A DNA stretch of 64,000 nucleotides, from contig CAVQYJ010000001.1 of NCBI GenBank assembly GCA_963718145.1, forward strand, positions 1-64,000. Direction: 5' to 3'. Below are positions 26,768 through 35,721 of this stretch, piece by piece; position 1 is the first letter of the stretch, and each line of letters begins with the position of its first letter. The translations under genes and the position numbers were made by a program. Source of the stretch: UBA7672 sp963718145 (GTDB taxonomy: Bacteria; Pseudomonadota; Alphaproteobacteria; Caulobacterales; Hyphomonadaceae). The notes under the pieces were generated by a model. It ran no database searches, had not been told where the DNA came from, and was given only the letters and a program-made list of their open reading frames with translations.

Positions 26768-29113
26768 ATGTCCGGCAAAGATCCCATCGTCGTCGCCGAG
26801 ATCGCCCGCATCATCGCGAAGGAGCTTGGCGTCGGCGAGGGCCAGGTGGCGGCGGCGATCCAGCTGATCGAGGAAGGCGCGTCAGTTCCTTTCATCGCGC
26901 GCTACCGGAAGGAGCGCACGGGCGGGCTGGACGACACGCAGCTGCGCACGCTGGCCGAGCGGCTGGACTATCTCACCGTGCTGGCCGACCGGCGCGAGGT
27001 GGTGCTGAAGTCGATCCGCGAGCAGGGCAAGCTTACGCCGGAACTCGAGAAGCAGATCCGCGCCTGCCAGACGAAGGTGGAGCTGGAAGATCTCTACGCG
27101 CCCTACCGTCCCAAACGCCGCACCAAGGCGAGCATCGCGCGCGAGGCGGGGCTGGAGCCGCTGGCCGATCGCCTGCTGGGGAACCCTGCGCTCGACCCGC
27201 TGGCCGAGGCGCTGAAGTTCATTTCCGCGGACAAGGGCGTCGAGAACGCGGACGCGGCGCTGGACGGCGCGCGCAACATTCTGATCGAGCGCATGGCGGA
27301 GACGCCGAAAGTGGTCGGCGCGATCCGCGAGAAAGTCTGGACCGGCGGCAAGCTGTCCTCGGGGCTGGTCAAGGGCAAGGAAGCCGAGGGCGCGAAGTTC
27401 TCCGACTATTTCGAGTTCGACGAGCCGATCGCCAACATGCCCTCGCACCGCGCGCTGGCGCTGCTGCGCGGCGAGAAGGAAGGGGTGCTGAAGGTCGACC
27501 TCGATCTGCCGCACGATCCCAACAAGCGGCATCCCGCTGTCGCCAGCATCATGAGCGAGTTCGATATCCAGGACCGCGGCCGCCCGTCGGACATGTGGCT
27601 GATGGAAACGGCGCGGCAGGCGTGGCGGACGCGGCTTGCGCCCTCCAGCTCGCACGACCTGATCGAGCGGCTGAAGGAGCGGTCGGACGCCGAGGCGATC
27701 CGCGTCTTCTCGCGCAACATGCATGACCTGCTGCTGGCGGCGCCGGCCGGTCCGAAAGTCGTGATGGGCGTCGATCCGGGCATCCGCACGGGCTGCAAGA
27801 TCGCGGTCGTCGATGCGACGGGCAAGGTGCTGGAGACGGCGACGATCTATCCGCATGAGCCGCGCAAGGACTGGCAGGGATCGCTGGTGACACTGGCGCA
27901 ATTGGCCAAGCGGCACGGCGTGGAGCTGGTGTCCGTGGGCAATGGCACGGCGAGCCGCGAGACGGACAAGCTGGTGGCCGAGCTGTCGAGCAAGATGCCC
28001 GAACTCAAGCTGACGCGCGTGATGGTCTCGGAAGCTGGCGCTTCGGTCTATTCGGCTTCGGAACTGGCGGCGAAGGAGTTTCCGGACCTCGACGTGTCGC
28101 TGCGCGGGGCGGTTTCCATTGCGCGCAGGCTGCAGGATCCGCTGGCGGAGCTGGTGAAGATCGAACCCAAGGCGATCGGCGTCGGACAGTACCAGCATGA
28201 CGTCGACCAGAACGCGCTGGCGCGGTCGCTGGATGGCGTGGTCGAGGACTGCGTCAACGCCGTCGGCGTCGACGTGAACACGGCGTCGGCGCCGCTGCTG
28301 GCGCGGGTGTCAGGGCTCAACATCGCCGTTGCAGCGAACATCGTGGCGTACCGCGACGAGCACGGTCCCTTTAAGGCGCGGACCGGGCTCAAGAAGGTTC
28401 CAAGGATGGGTCCCAAGGCGTTCGAACAGGCGGCGGGCTTCCTGCGCATCATGGACGGCAAGAACCCGCTCGATGGCTCGGCCGTGCACCCGGAGGCCTA
28501 TCCGGTGGTGGAGCGCATCGCGGAAAAGACTGGGCGCGACATCAAGAGCATCATCGGCGACAAGGCATTCCTGTCGAGCATCAAGGCGAAAGACTTTGCC
28601 GACGAGACGTTCGGCGTGCCGACGGTGACGGACATTCTCTCCGAACTCGAAAAGCCGGGCCGCGATCCGCGCCCGCAATTCAAGACGGCGACATTTCAGG
28701 ACGGCGTCGAGAAGATTTCGGACCTCAAAGTGGGCATGCAGCTCGAGGGCGTTGTCACCAATGTCACGGCGTTCGGGGCATTCGTGGATGTGGGCGTGCA
28801 CCAGGACGGCCTGGTCCACGTTTCGGAACTGGCGGACAAGTTCATCAAGGACCCGCACGAGGTGGTGAAGGCGGGCGATGTGGTGAGCGTGCGCGTCAAG
28901 GAAGTCGACATCGACCGCAAGCGCGTGGCCCTGTCGATGAAGCGCGAAGTCAGCGGTACGCAGGGCGCGCATGGGGCGGGCAAGCCGACGCAGGGAAAGC
29001 CGGCGCAGGGCAAGCAGCCGTCGCGCGGCAACCAGCCGATGTCGGCCGGGCGCACCGAGACGCGGCCCGAGGACAGTCCGTTCGCGGCGCTGGCCAAGCT
29101 GAAGAAGCCGTAG
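26768..29113 (+). CDS. tex: Tex family RNA-binding protein
   Basis: A conserved nucleic-acid-binding protein of 781 residues involved in transcription and RNA metabolism. The N-terminal helical domain (EGASVPFIARYRKERTGGLD) is followed by a YqgF-like domain (GVDPGIRTGCKIAVVD), a helix-hairpin-helix region (VNTASAPLLARVSG, KKVPRMGPKAFEQAAGFLRI) and a C-terminal S1 domain (GVVTNVTAFGAFVDVGVHQD) at about 655-730. A Gly/Gln/Lys-rich tail ends the protein. It is monocistronic, divergent from pyrB. Confidence 0.95.
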   Translation: MSGKDPIVVAEIARIIAKELGVGEGQVAAAIQLIEEGASVPFIARYRKERTGGLDDTQLRTLAERLDYLTVLADRREVVLKSIREQGKLTPELEKQIRACQTKVELEDLYAPYRPKRRTKASIAREAGLEPLADRLLGNPALDPLAEALKFISADKGVENADAALDGARNILIERMAETPKVVGAIREKVWTGGKLSSGLVKGKEAEGAKFSDYFEFDEPIANMPSHRALALLRGEKEGVLKVDLDLPHDPNKRHPAVASIMSEFDIQDRGRPSDMWLMETARQAWRTRLAPSSSHDLIERLKERSDAEAIRVFSRNMHDLLLAAPAGPKVVMGVDPGIRTGCKIAVVDATGKVLETATIYPHEPRKDWQGSLVTLAQLAKRHGVELVSVGNGTASRETDKLVAELSSKMPELKLTRVMVSEAGASVYSASELAAKEFPDLDVSLRGAVSIARRLQDPLAELVKIEPKAIGVGQYQHDVDQNALARSLDGVVEDCVNAVGVDVNTASAPLLARVSGLNIAVAANIVAYRDEHGPFKARTGLKKVPRMGPKAFEQAAGFLRIMDGKNPLDGSAVHPEAYPVVERIAEKTGRDIKSIIGDKAFLSSIKAKDFADETFGVPTVTDILSELEKPGRDPRPQFKTATFQDGVEKISDLKVGMQLEGVVTNVTAFGAFVDVGVHQDGLVHVSELADKFIKDPHEVVKAGDVVSVRVKEVDIDRKRVALSMKREVSGTQGAHGAGKPTQGKPAQGKQPSRGNQPMSAGRTETRPEDSPFAALAKLKKP

Positions 29114-29116
29114 GGC

Positions 29117-29575
29117 TCAACGGGCTTCGTGCAGCCGGTCGATGGCGCCCTGGAGGATCCAGGCGGCGGCCAGCTTGTCGATCAGCTCGTCGCGGCGGGC
29201 GCGGCTGGCGTCGGCCTCGAGGAGCGCGCGTTCGGCCCCGGCGGTCGAGAGGCGCTCGTCCCACATCGCGAGCGGGATATCGCGGCGGCCCAGGATGTTA
29301 TGGGCCAGCGCCCGGGCGGATTGGGCGCGCGGGCCTTCCGTGCCGTCCATGTTGATCGGCAGGCCGACGACGATGCCGGCCGATTTGCGCGTGTCGTAGA
29401 GCTGGAACAGCCGGTCGAGGGCCGGGGCGAGCTTTTTCCCGCGCGTGATGGTTTCAAGGGCGGTCGCGATCAGGCGGCCGGGGTCGCAGCCGGCGACGCC
29501 GATGGTCTTCGTGCCCGGGTCGAGGCCCAGGAGCGCGCCTTTTGACGGCAGGTCGATCAGCGAAACCAGCGGCAT
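29117..29575 (-). CDS. ruvX: RuvX/YqgF family nuclease
   Basis: RNase H-fold protein of 152 residues, the putative Holliday junction resolvase / pre-16S rRNA processing nuclease YqgF. Conserved parts are LLGLDPGTKTIGVAG (first catalytic Asp), IVVGLPINMDGTEGPRAQS and MWDERLSTAGAERAL. It is convergent with tex, leaving 3 bp between the stops, and divergent from gatC. Confidence 0.93.
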   Translation of the reverse strand: MPLVSLIDLPSKGALLGLDPGTKTIGVAGCDPGRLIATALETITRGKKLAPALDRLFQLYDTRKSAGIVVGLPINMDGTEGPRAQSARALAHNILGRRDIPLAMWDERLSTAGAERALLEADASRARRDELIDKLAAAWILQGAIDRLHEAR

Positions 29576-29667
29576 CCGCGAGGTTTAGCCGGTTGCCGCT
29601 TGATGCGGAAGGCGAGGGCGTCTAGGGCAGTCGAATTCGAATGCGGTGGTGAATTTCGAGGTCCAAG

Positions 29668-29955
29668 GTGAGCGTCGACAAAGACACGGTTCGCAAGGTG
29701 GCGCGGCTGGCGCGCATCGCGGCGCCCGAGGAGCGGCTGGAGCCCCTGGCGAGGGAGCTGAACGCCATCCTCGCCTGGATCGAACAGCTCAACGAGGTCG
29801 ACGTCCGGGGTGTCGAGGCCATGACTACGCCGGTGAAGATGACCCTGCCGATGCGCGAGGATGTCGTCACCGACGGCAACATCCGCGACAAGGTGCTGGC
29901 CAACGCGCCCAAGTCCGAGGACGGGTTCTTCGTCGTGCCCAAGGTGGTGGAGTAG
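29668..29955 (+). CDS. gatC: Asp-tRNA(Asn)/Glu-tRNA(Gln) amidotransferase subunit C
   Basis: Small subunit (95 residues) that bridges GatA and GatB in tRNA-dependent amidation. It shows the family pattern KDTVRKVARLARIA, ELNAILAWIEQLNEVDV, TPVKMTLPMREDVV and a C-terminal FFVVPKVVE. The start is GTG 29668 with GAGG about 10 bp upstream. It begins a rightward operon gatC, DUF2199, GNAT, gatA; the usual gatC-gatA adjacency is broken by two genes. Confidence 0.92.
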   Translation: MSVDKDTVRKVARLARIAAPEERLEPLARELNAILAWIEQLNEVDVRGVEAMTTPVKMTLPMREDVVTDGNIRDKVLANAPKSEDGFFVVPKVVE

Positions 29956-29958
29956 GCG

Positions 29959-30561
29959 GTGGCGGCAGGCAGCGGATCCGTACTCGACGACCCGCGCTGG
30001 CGGGCTTTCAACGAGCAGGGCTTTGCGTGCTCGTGCGGGGAGCGCCATGTCGGCCTGTTCCCGATCCACATCGAGACGCCGATCGGCTGGCCTGGACCGA
30101 AGGAGTACGAACCCGACGATGCACTGCGGATGGACGGCGATTTCCTGTCGAGCAGCTATTGCGTCCGGCAGGGCAAGTACTTCGCGGTCCGCACCCGCCT
30201 GCCCCTGCAGATCATCGGAGCCGTGCCGGCGGCGTTTCTCTACACGGTCTGGGCAAGCTTCGATCGCCCGGACTTCGAGGGCTATGTCGATGCGGTGCGC
30301 AACAAGCGGCTCAAGAACACAGCGCGGGCGCGGGCCCGGCTGGTGAACCGGCTGGGCGGTTTTCCCGACACCAACAACCTGATGGGCACGGCCATGCAAG
30401 AGGAGGATGGCGGGCCGCCCGTGCTGTTCATCCATGGCCTGCAGGCGGACAACCGCACAAACCACCCGCTGATCCGCGAGCAGCGCGAAGGCATCGGCGT
30501 CGACCGCGTACTGGAGCTGTTCGCAGCCTACGGGCACACCATGAACACGGGCGGATCCTGA
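29959..30561 (+). CDS. DUF2199 domain protein
   Basis: A cytoplasmic protein of 200 residues of the DUF2199 family (function unknown). Recognisable parts are FACSCGERHVGLF near the N-terminus, whose CxC plus His could bind metal, and the central SSSYCVRQGKYFAVRTRLPL, with FHIRGxL-type strands. GTG 29959 lies 4 bp after the gatC stop, so it is co-transcribed. Nothing in the sequence ties it to tRNA amidation. Confidence 0.75.
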   Translation: MAAGSGSVLDDPRWRAFNEQGFACSCGERHVGLFPIHIETPIGWPGPKEYEPDDALRMDGDFLSSSYCVRQGKYFAVRTRLPLQIIGAVPAAFLYTVWASFDRPDFEGYVDAVRNKRLKNTARARARLVNRLGGFPDTNNLMGTAMQEEDGGPPVLFIHGLQADNRTNHPLIREQREGIGVDRVLELFAAYGHTMNTGGS

Positions 30562-30564
30562 GGC

Positions 30565-31092
30565 ATGGTGAGCCAGGCTCCTCTCCCAGGTTCCAATGAC
30601 CGCCAAGCGCAATCCGCGTCGCCGGACCTCGCTATCGCGGCGGAGGACCCGCGTGCGGCGGACAGCCTCGCACTGCTCGGCGAGATGACCGAGTTCAGCG
30701 TGCGCACCTATCCGGAAGACGCCGAGAACGGGATCACGCTGGCGCAGCCGGTTCAGCTGGCGCAGGGCGTATTTGTCGTAGCGCGACTGGACGGCAGGCC
30801 TGTCGGCATCGGCGCGGTGCTGCCGCATGATCCGGTGGACGGCGCATCGACGATGGAAGTGAAGCGGATGTATGTGCGTGAGGAGGCGCGCGGGCGGCGC
30901 GTGGCGGAGAACGTGCTGCGGTGGCTGGAGATCATGGCGCGGGGGCGTGGCGCGGAGAAGCTTGTGCTGCTGTGCGGTCCGCGACAGCCGTCGGCGCTGC
31001 GGCTCTATGAGCGATGCGGGTACTCGCGGCGCGGCGCCTTCGGAAATTACCAGGAACACAAGCTCAGCATCTTCTTCGAGAAGCGCCTCTAG
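30565..31092 (+). CDS. GNAT family N-acetyltransferase
   Basis: Acetyl-CoA-dependent acetyltransferase of 175 residues. The GNAT core is visible: strand-turn FVVARLDGRPVGIGAVLP, the acetyl-CoA motif EVKRMYVREEARGRRVAENV, and the C-terminal PSALRLYERCGYSRRGAFGN. The first ~35 residues are low in conservation, so the start is uncertain. It lies 4 bp after DUF2199 and directly abuts gatA. Substrate unknown. Confidence 0.85.
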   Translation: MVSQAPLPGSNDRQAQSASPDLAIAAEDPRAADSLALLGEMTEFSVRTYPEDAENGITLAQPVQLAQGVFVVARLDGRPVGIGAVLPHDPVDGASTMEVKRMYVREEARGRRVAENVLRWLEIMARGRGAEKLVLLCGPRQPSALRLYERCGYSRRGAFGNYQEHKLSIFFEKRL

Positions 31093-32571
31093 ATGACGAA
31101 CCTGACCCAACTCACGCTCTCGGACGCGGTCGAAGGACTGAAGGCGAAGAAGTTCTCTTCGAAGGAGATCACGCAGGCTTTCCTGACCGAGATCGACAAG
31201 TCGAACCGCAGCCTCAACGCCTATGTTGTCGTTACGGCCGACAAGGCCCTGAAGATGGCCGATGCAGCGGACAAGAACCTCAAGGCCGGCAAGGGCGGGC
31301 GGCTGGAAGGCGCGCCGCTGGGCATCAAGGACCTGTTCTGCACGGCGGGCGTGCGGACCACCGCGTGCTCCAACATCCTCGGCGAGTTCACGCCGCCCTA
31401 TGAGAGCACGGTCACGCAGAACCTGTGGGACCAGGGCGCGGTGATGCTCGGCAAGCTCAACATGGACGAATTCGCCATGGGCTCGTCGAACGAGACGTCG
31501 CGCTTCGGCAAGCCGACCAATCCGTGGCGGCGCAAAGGCTCGAACGCGCAACTGACGGCAGGCGGGTCGTCGGGCGGATCGGCGACGGCGACGGCGGCGG
31601 ACCTCTGCCTTGCGGCGACGGCGTCGGACACGGGCGGATCGATCCGGCAGCCGGCGGCGTTCGCTGGAATTGTCGGCATCAAGCCGACCTATGGCCGCGC
31701 CAGCCGGTACGGAATGGTGGCGTTCGCCTCGTCGCTCGACCAGGCGGGGCCGCTGGCCAAGACGGTGAAAGACGCGGCGCTGATGCTGGAGATCATGTGC
31801 TCGGCCGATCCCAAGGACTCGACCAGCCTGCACCTGCCGATCCCGAACTGGACAGCGTCGGTGGGCAAGTCGGTCAAGGGCATGAAGATCGGCGTGCCGA
31901 AGGAATACCGCGTCGACGGCATGCCCGAGGAGATCGAGAAGCTCTGGAGCCAAGGCATCGCCTGGCTGAAGGCGGCTGGAGCGACGATCGTCGATGTGTC
32001 GCTGCCGCACACGAAGTATGCGCTGCCGGCCTACTACATCGTGGCGCCGGCGGAGGCGTCGTCCAACCTCGCGCGCTATGACGGCATTCGCTATGGCGCG
32101 CGGGAGAATGGCGACGGGTCGCTGACTTCGACCTACGAGACGACCCGTGCGAAAGGTTTTGGCGCAGAGGTTCAACGACGGTTGATGATCGGCACCTATG
32201 TGCTCTCGGCTGGATATTACGACGCCTATTATTTGCGCGCACAGAAGGTGCGCACCAAGATCCTGGCGGACTTCGAGGCGGCGTTCGAAAAGGTCGATGC
32301 GCTGCTGACGCCGGCGACGCCGAGCGCGGCGTTTGCCTATGGCGAAAAGGGCGATGATCCGGTGGCGATGTACCTCAACGACATCTTCACGGTGACGGCC
32401 AACCTCGCCGGCCTGCCGGCGATCGCGCTGCCTGCCGGTATCGACAGCCAGGGGCTGCCGCTCGGCTTGCAGGTGATCGGCAAGGCGCTCGACGAGGAAG
32501 CGTGCTTCAAGGTCGCCGCCGCGATCGAGGATGCCGCCGCGTTCAAGGCGCGGCCGGAGCGGTGGTGGTAG
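31093..32571 (+). CDS. gatA: Asp-tRNA(Asn)/Glu-tRNA(Gln) amidotransferase subunit A
   Basis: Glutamine-hydrolysing amidase subunit of 492 residues. The amidase-signature triad is present: Lys in PLGIKDLFC near residue 79, Ser in GGSSGGSATATAA near 160, and the nucleophile Ser in SDTGGSIRQPAAF near 180-184. Glutamine-pocket and C-terminal segments (LAGLPAIALPAG) fit GatA. It starts directly after the GNAT stop. No gatB is in the window; it must be elsewhere for a functional GatCAB. Confidence 0.95.
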   Translation: MTNLTQLTLSDAVEGLKAKKFSSKEITQAFLTEIDKSNRSLNAYVVVTADKALKMADAADKNLKAGKGGRLEGAPLGIKDLFCTAGVRTTACSNILGEFTPPYESTVTQNLWDQGAVMLGKLNMDEFAMGSSNETSRFGKPTNPWRRKGSNAQLTAGGSSGGSATATAADLCLAATASDTGGSIRQPAAFAGIVGIKPTYGRASRYGMVAFASSLDQAGPLAKTVKDAALMLEIMCSADPKDSTSLHLPIPNWTASVGKSVKGMKIGVPKEYRVDGMPEEIEKLWSQGIAWLKAAGATIVDVSLPHTKYALPAYYIVAPAEASSNLARYDGIRYGARENGDGSLTSTYETTRAKGFGAEVQRRLMIGTYVLSAGYYDAYYLRAQKVRTKILADFEAAFEKVDALLTPATPSAAFAYGEKGDDPVAMYLNDIFTVTANLAGLPAIALPAGIDSQGLPLGLQVIGKALDEEACFKVAAAIEDAAAFKARPERWW

Positions 32572-32637
32572 GCTGACTGTTGACACGGGCGTGTCAGCAT
32601 CCAGATGTGATCCTGCATTGCCATCAGCGGGTTGCCC

Positions 32638-33447
32638 ATGCCGAACTTCGCCGACCTGATCCAGTTGCGGCCTGCCGCGGAAAATCTCTGGGCGGGGGAA
32701 GCGGACACGACATATTCGCATCCGGGCGGGCAGTTCGGCGGGTGGACGGCGGCGGTGCTGCTGACGGCGGCAATGATGGAGCCGGGCGAGCGCGGCGGGC
32801 CGCTGTCGCTGACCGTGATGTTCACCGACGCCATCGGGGCCGGGCCGATCGAGATCAGCACCCGGCCCCTGCGGGCGGGCGCGCGGTTGCAGTTCTGGCG
32901 CGCGGAACTCTCGCAGCGTGGCAAGGTCTGTGCGCACGCGCAGATCACATTCGGGATGCGCCGCCCGTCGGCCGGTTTCACCGACGCGGAAATGCCGTCC
33001 GTGCCGCCGCCGGAAGATCCGTCCATGACCAGCTTTTCCCCGCCGACCCGGTTCGGCGAACAGCTGGATGGCCGTTCGCCGCCTTGGCCGCCTAGCTACA
33101 AACCCGGCGCTGGCCCGGCGCGCACGATGTTCTGGACGCGCCACCAGCACGGCGTCGGCATGGACTACGCCTTGCTGGCGATGATGGCCGACTTCGCGCC
33201 GCCGCGTCCGATGATCAAGCGCGGGACGTTCATGATGTCGTCGACCGTCACCATGAATGTCTATTTCCACGCCTCGGAAGCGGAGCTGGCGGCGGTGGGC
33301 GAGGACTACACGCTGAATGACACAGTCTGCCGCCGCTGCGAGGGCGGATATTTCGACCACGAACTGCACCTGTGGAGCCGCTCGGGCGCCTTGCTGATGA
33401 CCAGCGAGCAGGTCGCGGCATATCGCGACCAGGCTTCAAGCGGCTAG
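32638..33447 (+). CDS. TesB-like acyl-CoA thioesterase (copy 1)
   Basis: A protein of 269 residues with the double-hotdog layout of TesB-type thioesterases: FADLIQLRPAAENLWAGE, GGQFGGWTAAVLLTAAMM (first hotdog helix), LRAGARLQFWRAEL, and a second half with MDYALLAMMADFAPPR and RRCEGGYFDHELHLWS. ATG 32638 gives the same N-terminus (M-x-x-FADxIQLRPA-ENLW) as the neighbouring paralogue. Substrate unknown. Confidence 0.8.
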   Translation: MPNFADLIQLRPAAENLWAGEADTTYSHPGGQFGGWTAAVLLTAAMMEPGERGGPLSLTVMFTDAIGAGPIEISTRPLRAGARLQFWRAELSQRGKVCAHAQITFGMRRPSAGFTDAEMPSVPPPEDPSMTSFSPPTRFGEQLDGRSPPWPPSYKPGAGPARTMFWTRHQHGVGMDYALLAMMADFAPPRPMIKRGTFMMSSTVTMNVYFHASEAELAAVGEDYTLNDTVCRRCEGGYFDHELHLWSRSGALLMTSEQVAAYRDQASSG

Positions 33448-33514
33448 CAGCTTTCAGCGCAGCTAACCAATCCCTCGCGTTGACCTGCGCGGGATGGCTG
33501 GCATTGGTGCAGGC

Positions 33515-34315
33515 ATGACCAGCTTTGCCGACTCGATCCAGCTTAGACCTGCCGGAGAAAATCTCTGGTCGGGAGAGATCGATCCCGACTATCGCGGGTT
33601 CGGCAGCCAGTTCGGCGGCTGGACCGGCGCGGCCCTGCTCAAAGGCGCCATGATCGAGGACGGCGTAAAAGGCGAGCCGCTGTCGCTCTCCGTCCTGTTC
33701 ATCGAGTCAATCAATGAGGGTGGGTTCGAGATATCGACACGGTTGCTGCGCTCAGGAGCGCGGCTGCAGTTCTGGCGATCAGAGCTGATCCAGAACGGCA
33801 AGGTGGCCGCACACGCCCAGGCAACCTTCGGCGTGCGTCGCGAAACGACGCGATTTACCGATGCGGTGATGCCGCATGTGGACCCGCCGACCTCCGACAA
33901 GCTGAAAGAGTGGGGACCGGATATTCCCTTCGGCCGGCAATTGCTGACGCGATGGGCGACGCCTCTGCCGCGCGATCCGTCGCATGATCCGGGGTTGCCG
34001 GCGAGTTCGCTGGTGTGGATGAAGGACAGGCGCGGGCGGTCGCTGGATGTGCTGATGCTGGCGGCCATGGCCGACCACGCGCCGCCGCGCGTGATCTGGA
34101 AGCGGTCCTCGATTTCGGGGTCCAGCACCGTCTCGATGACGACGCACTTGCATGCGACTTCGGCGGAGTGCGCCCAGGTGGGCAACGACTTTATCCTGAG
34201 CGAGGTCCACTGCCGCCGCTGCGAAGGCGGATATTTCGACCACGAGCTGAAGCTGTGGAGCCGCAAGGGCGTACTGCTGGCGACGTCCGAGCAGGTCGCG
34301 GCGTTCAGGGACTAG
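33515..34315 (+). CDS. TesB-like acyl-CoA thioesterase (copy 2)
   Basis: A protein of 266 residues, a tandem paralogue of the gene at 32638. Both share FADxIQLRPA-ENLW, xGxQFGGWTxAxLL, SGARLQFWRxEL, RCEGGYFDHELxLWSR and TSEQVAAxRD. The middle (residues ~120-180) has diverged most, suggesting different acyl substrates. ATG 33515 aligns with copy 1; an in-frame ATG at 33494 would add seven residues. It ends convergently with the DUF442 gene, the two stops overlapping in CTAG. Confidence 0.8.
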   Translation: MTSFADSIQLRPAGENLWSGEIDPDYRGFGSQFGGWTGAALLKGAMIEDGVKGEPLSLSVLFIESINEGGFEISTRLLRSGARLQFWRSELIQNGKVAAHAQATFGVRRETTRFTDAVMPHVDPPTSDKLKEWGPDIPFGRQLLTRWATPLPRDPSHDPGLPASSLVWMKDRRGRSLDVLMLAAMADHAPPRVIWKRSSISGSSTVSMTTHLHATSAECAQVGNDFILSEVHCRRCEGGYFDHELKLWSRKGVLLATSEQVAAFRD

Positions 34316-34878
34316 TTGCCGCCGGGCTTGGTGCTGACGCCGAGCAGGCCATCGAGAGGCACGCCGCCCTGGGCGTAGCCGCCGAAATTGATGGCCTCGG
34401 CGTGGCGCTTCGCTTCCTCGACGGTGAAGCCCTTGTGCTTCACCAGGTAAGCCGCCCACATATGGCTGGCGCGCCAGGCGACGGTGCAGTGGAGCAGCAC
34501 CTTCTTGCCGTTGGCGGCTGCGATCGCCTGGGCGACCTTGTCGACGGCATCCGGCGTGTAGGGCGTGTCCGGGCCGCCTAGCGGGATGTGGATGTAGGTC
34601 GCGCCCAACTGTTTCGCCAGCGCCGCCTCGTCGAAGGGAACCTGCGTGCGGTTATCCATTTCGCGCTGGGTGCGCAGGTTGATGATCGTGGTGACGCCGT
34701 TGGCGACCATGTCCTTCAACCCGGCTTCCGAGGGCTGCCCAGCGACATAGGCGGGACCCGCGTCGGCAATGACGGACTGGAAGTCGGCGCGCGTCAGTTT
34801 CTGCGGGAACTTGACGGGCTCATCGGCGAAGGCCGGCGCGGCGAACAGCAGGGCGGCGGCGAGCAGGAGGAAGCGCAT
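34312..34878 (-). CDS. Secreted DUF442-type (tyrosine-phosphatase-like) protein
   Basis: A protein of 188 residues with a signal peptide (MRFLLLAAALLFAAPAFA). It has a phosphatase-fold domain of the DUF442 / beta-lactamase-hydrolase-like type: TIINLRTQREMDNRTQ, then the loop LLHCTVAWRASHMWAAYL carrying Cys-x4-Arg. Relatives are linked to sulfide/persulfide chemistry or phosphatase activity; here a periplasmic location is expected. The open frame extends upstream of the signal peptide without a better start. Confidence 0.75.
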   Translation of the reverse strand: MRFLLLAAALLFAAPAFADEPVKFPQKLTRADFQSVIADAGPAYVAGQPSEAGLKDMVANGVTTIINLRTQREMDNRTQVPFDEAALAKQLGATYIHIPLGGPDTPYTPDAVDKVAQAIAAANGKKVLLHCTVAWRASHMWAAYLVKHKGFTVEEAKRHAEAINFGGYAQGGVPLDGLLGVSTKPGGN

Positions 34879-34976
34879 GGGGAATCTCCGAGGATGGCAG
34901 TCGGCATTGAGCGACAGGCGGTCGGATTTGGCAAGCCGGCGGACGACCGCCCGGCGCCGATCGGCGACTGGCGGTG

Positions 34977-35537
34977 CTATGCTTTCCCGCCGCTCATCTG
35001 GAGTTTTTCGGGCGAGACGCCGATGCGGGCGAGGGCTCGGCTCCATTTTGTGTCAAGCGACGGGTCGTAGACGAGGGCGGTGTCGGGAATGCCGACCAGC
35101 CAGACATTCTCGGCGAGCTCCTGCTCGAGCTGGCCGGCGCCCCAGCCGGAATAGCCGAGCGCAAGCACGTAGCGCTCCGGCGGCGTGTCGGAGGCCATGG
35201 CGTGCAGCACGTCGCGCGTGGCGGTGAGGCAGACGCCGTCGCAGATCGACAGCGTGGCGCCGTCGCTGTCATAGTCTTCCGAGTGCAGCACGAAACCACG
35301 GTCGCGGCTCACCGGGCCGCCGACGAGAACATGCGCATCTTCCGGCGCGTCATCGCCATCGACGCCGAGCTGGTCGAGCAGGGCGGGCAGGCTGTCGCCA
35401 TCGCTCGCCTTGTTGATGACGATGCCCATCGCGTGCTCTTCATTGTGCGTGCACACGAGGATGACCGCCTGCCGGAAGCGCGGGTCCTCGATCGCGGGGG
35501 ACGCGATCAGGAGCTTGCCTGCAAGCGAATGGTCCAA
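34977..35537 (-). CDS. YqgE/AlgH family protein
   Basis: YqgE/AlgH (DUF179) family: LDHSLAGKLLIASPAIEDP, AMGIVINKASD, VLVGGPVSRDRGFVLHS, LALGYSGWGAGQLEQELAEN. The function is not settled; AlgH affects alginate control in Pseudomonas. I chose TTG 35537 because it gives 186 residues, the family length, starting right at the conserved block, with AAAGGCGG upstream. An ATG at 35645 would add 36 poorly conserved residues. Confidence 0.88.
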   Translation of the reverse strand: MDHSLAGKLLIASPAIEDPRFRQAVILVCTHNEEHAMGIVINKASDGDSLPALLDQLGVDGDDAPEDAHVLVGGPVSRDRGFVLHSEDYDSDGATLSICDGVCLTATRDVLHAMASDTPPERYVLALGYSGWGAGQLEQELAENVWLVGIPDTALVYDPSLDTKWSRALARIGVSPEKLQMSGGKA

Positions 35538-35721
35538 GCGGGTCCGCCTTTCTGTGGGGCCACGAGCTGGGCGGCCATGCTGTCCCCGGTCGGGGTTCGA
35601 GGCAAGCTGCGAATGAGCCGACAGCGGCCCGAAATGCGACGTCATCCAATGGGATTCGCCATGACAGCGGAAACGCACTAGATCGTAGCCGGTTCATTTG
35701 GTCCTGTTTGAGGAGACGGTG

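Noticed and set aside
32581..32596. TGACAC-GGGC-GTGTCA hairpin after gatA
   Set aside because: Only a 6-bp stem and no T-run; too weak to call a terminator.
29557..33369. Open reading frame of 1270 codons on the minus strand, opposite gatC-gatA and the first thioesterase
   Set aside because: It lies antisense to several certain genes, is rich in Arg/His/Ala with no domain, and has no ribosome-binding site. High GC at codon third positions creates such mirror frames; similar ones occur opposite spoVR (11609-13381) and gcd (13391-15361).
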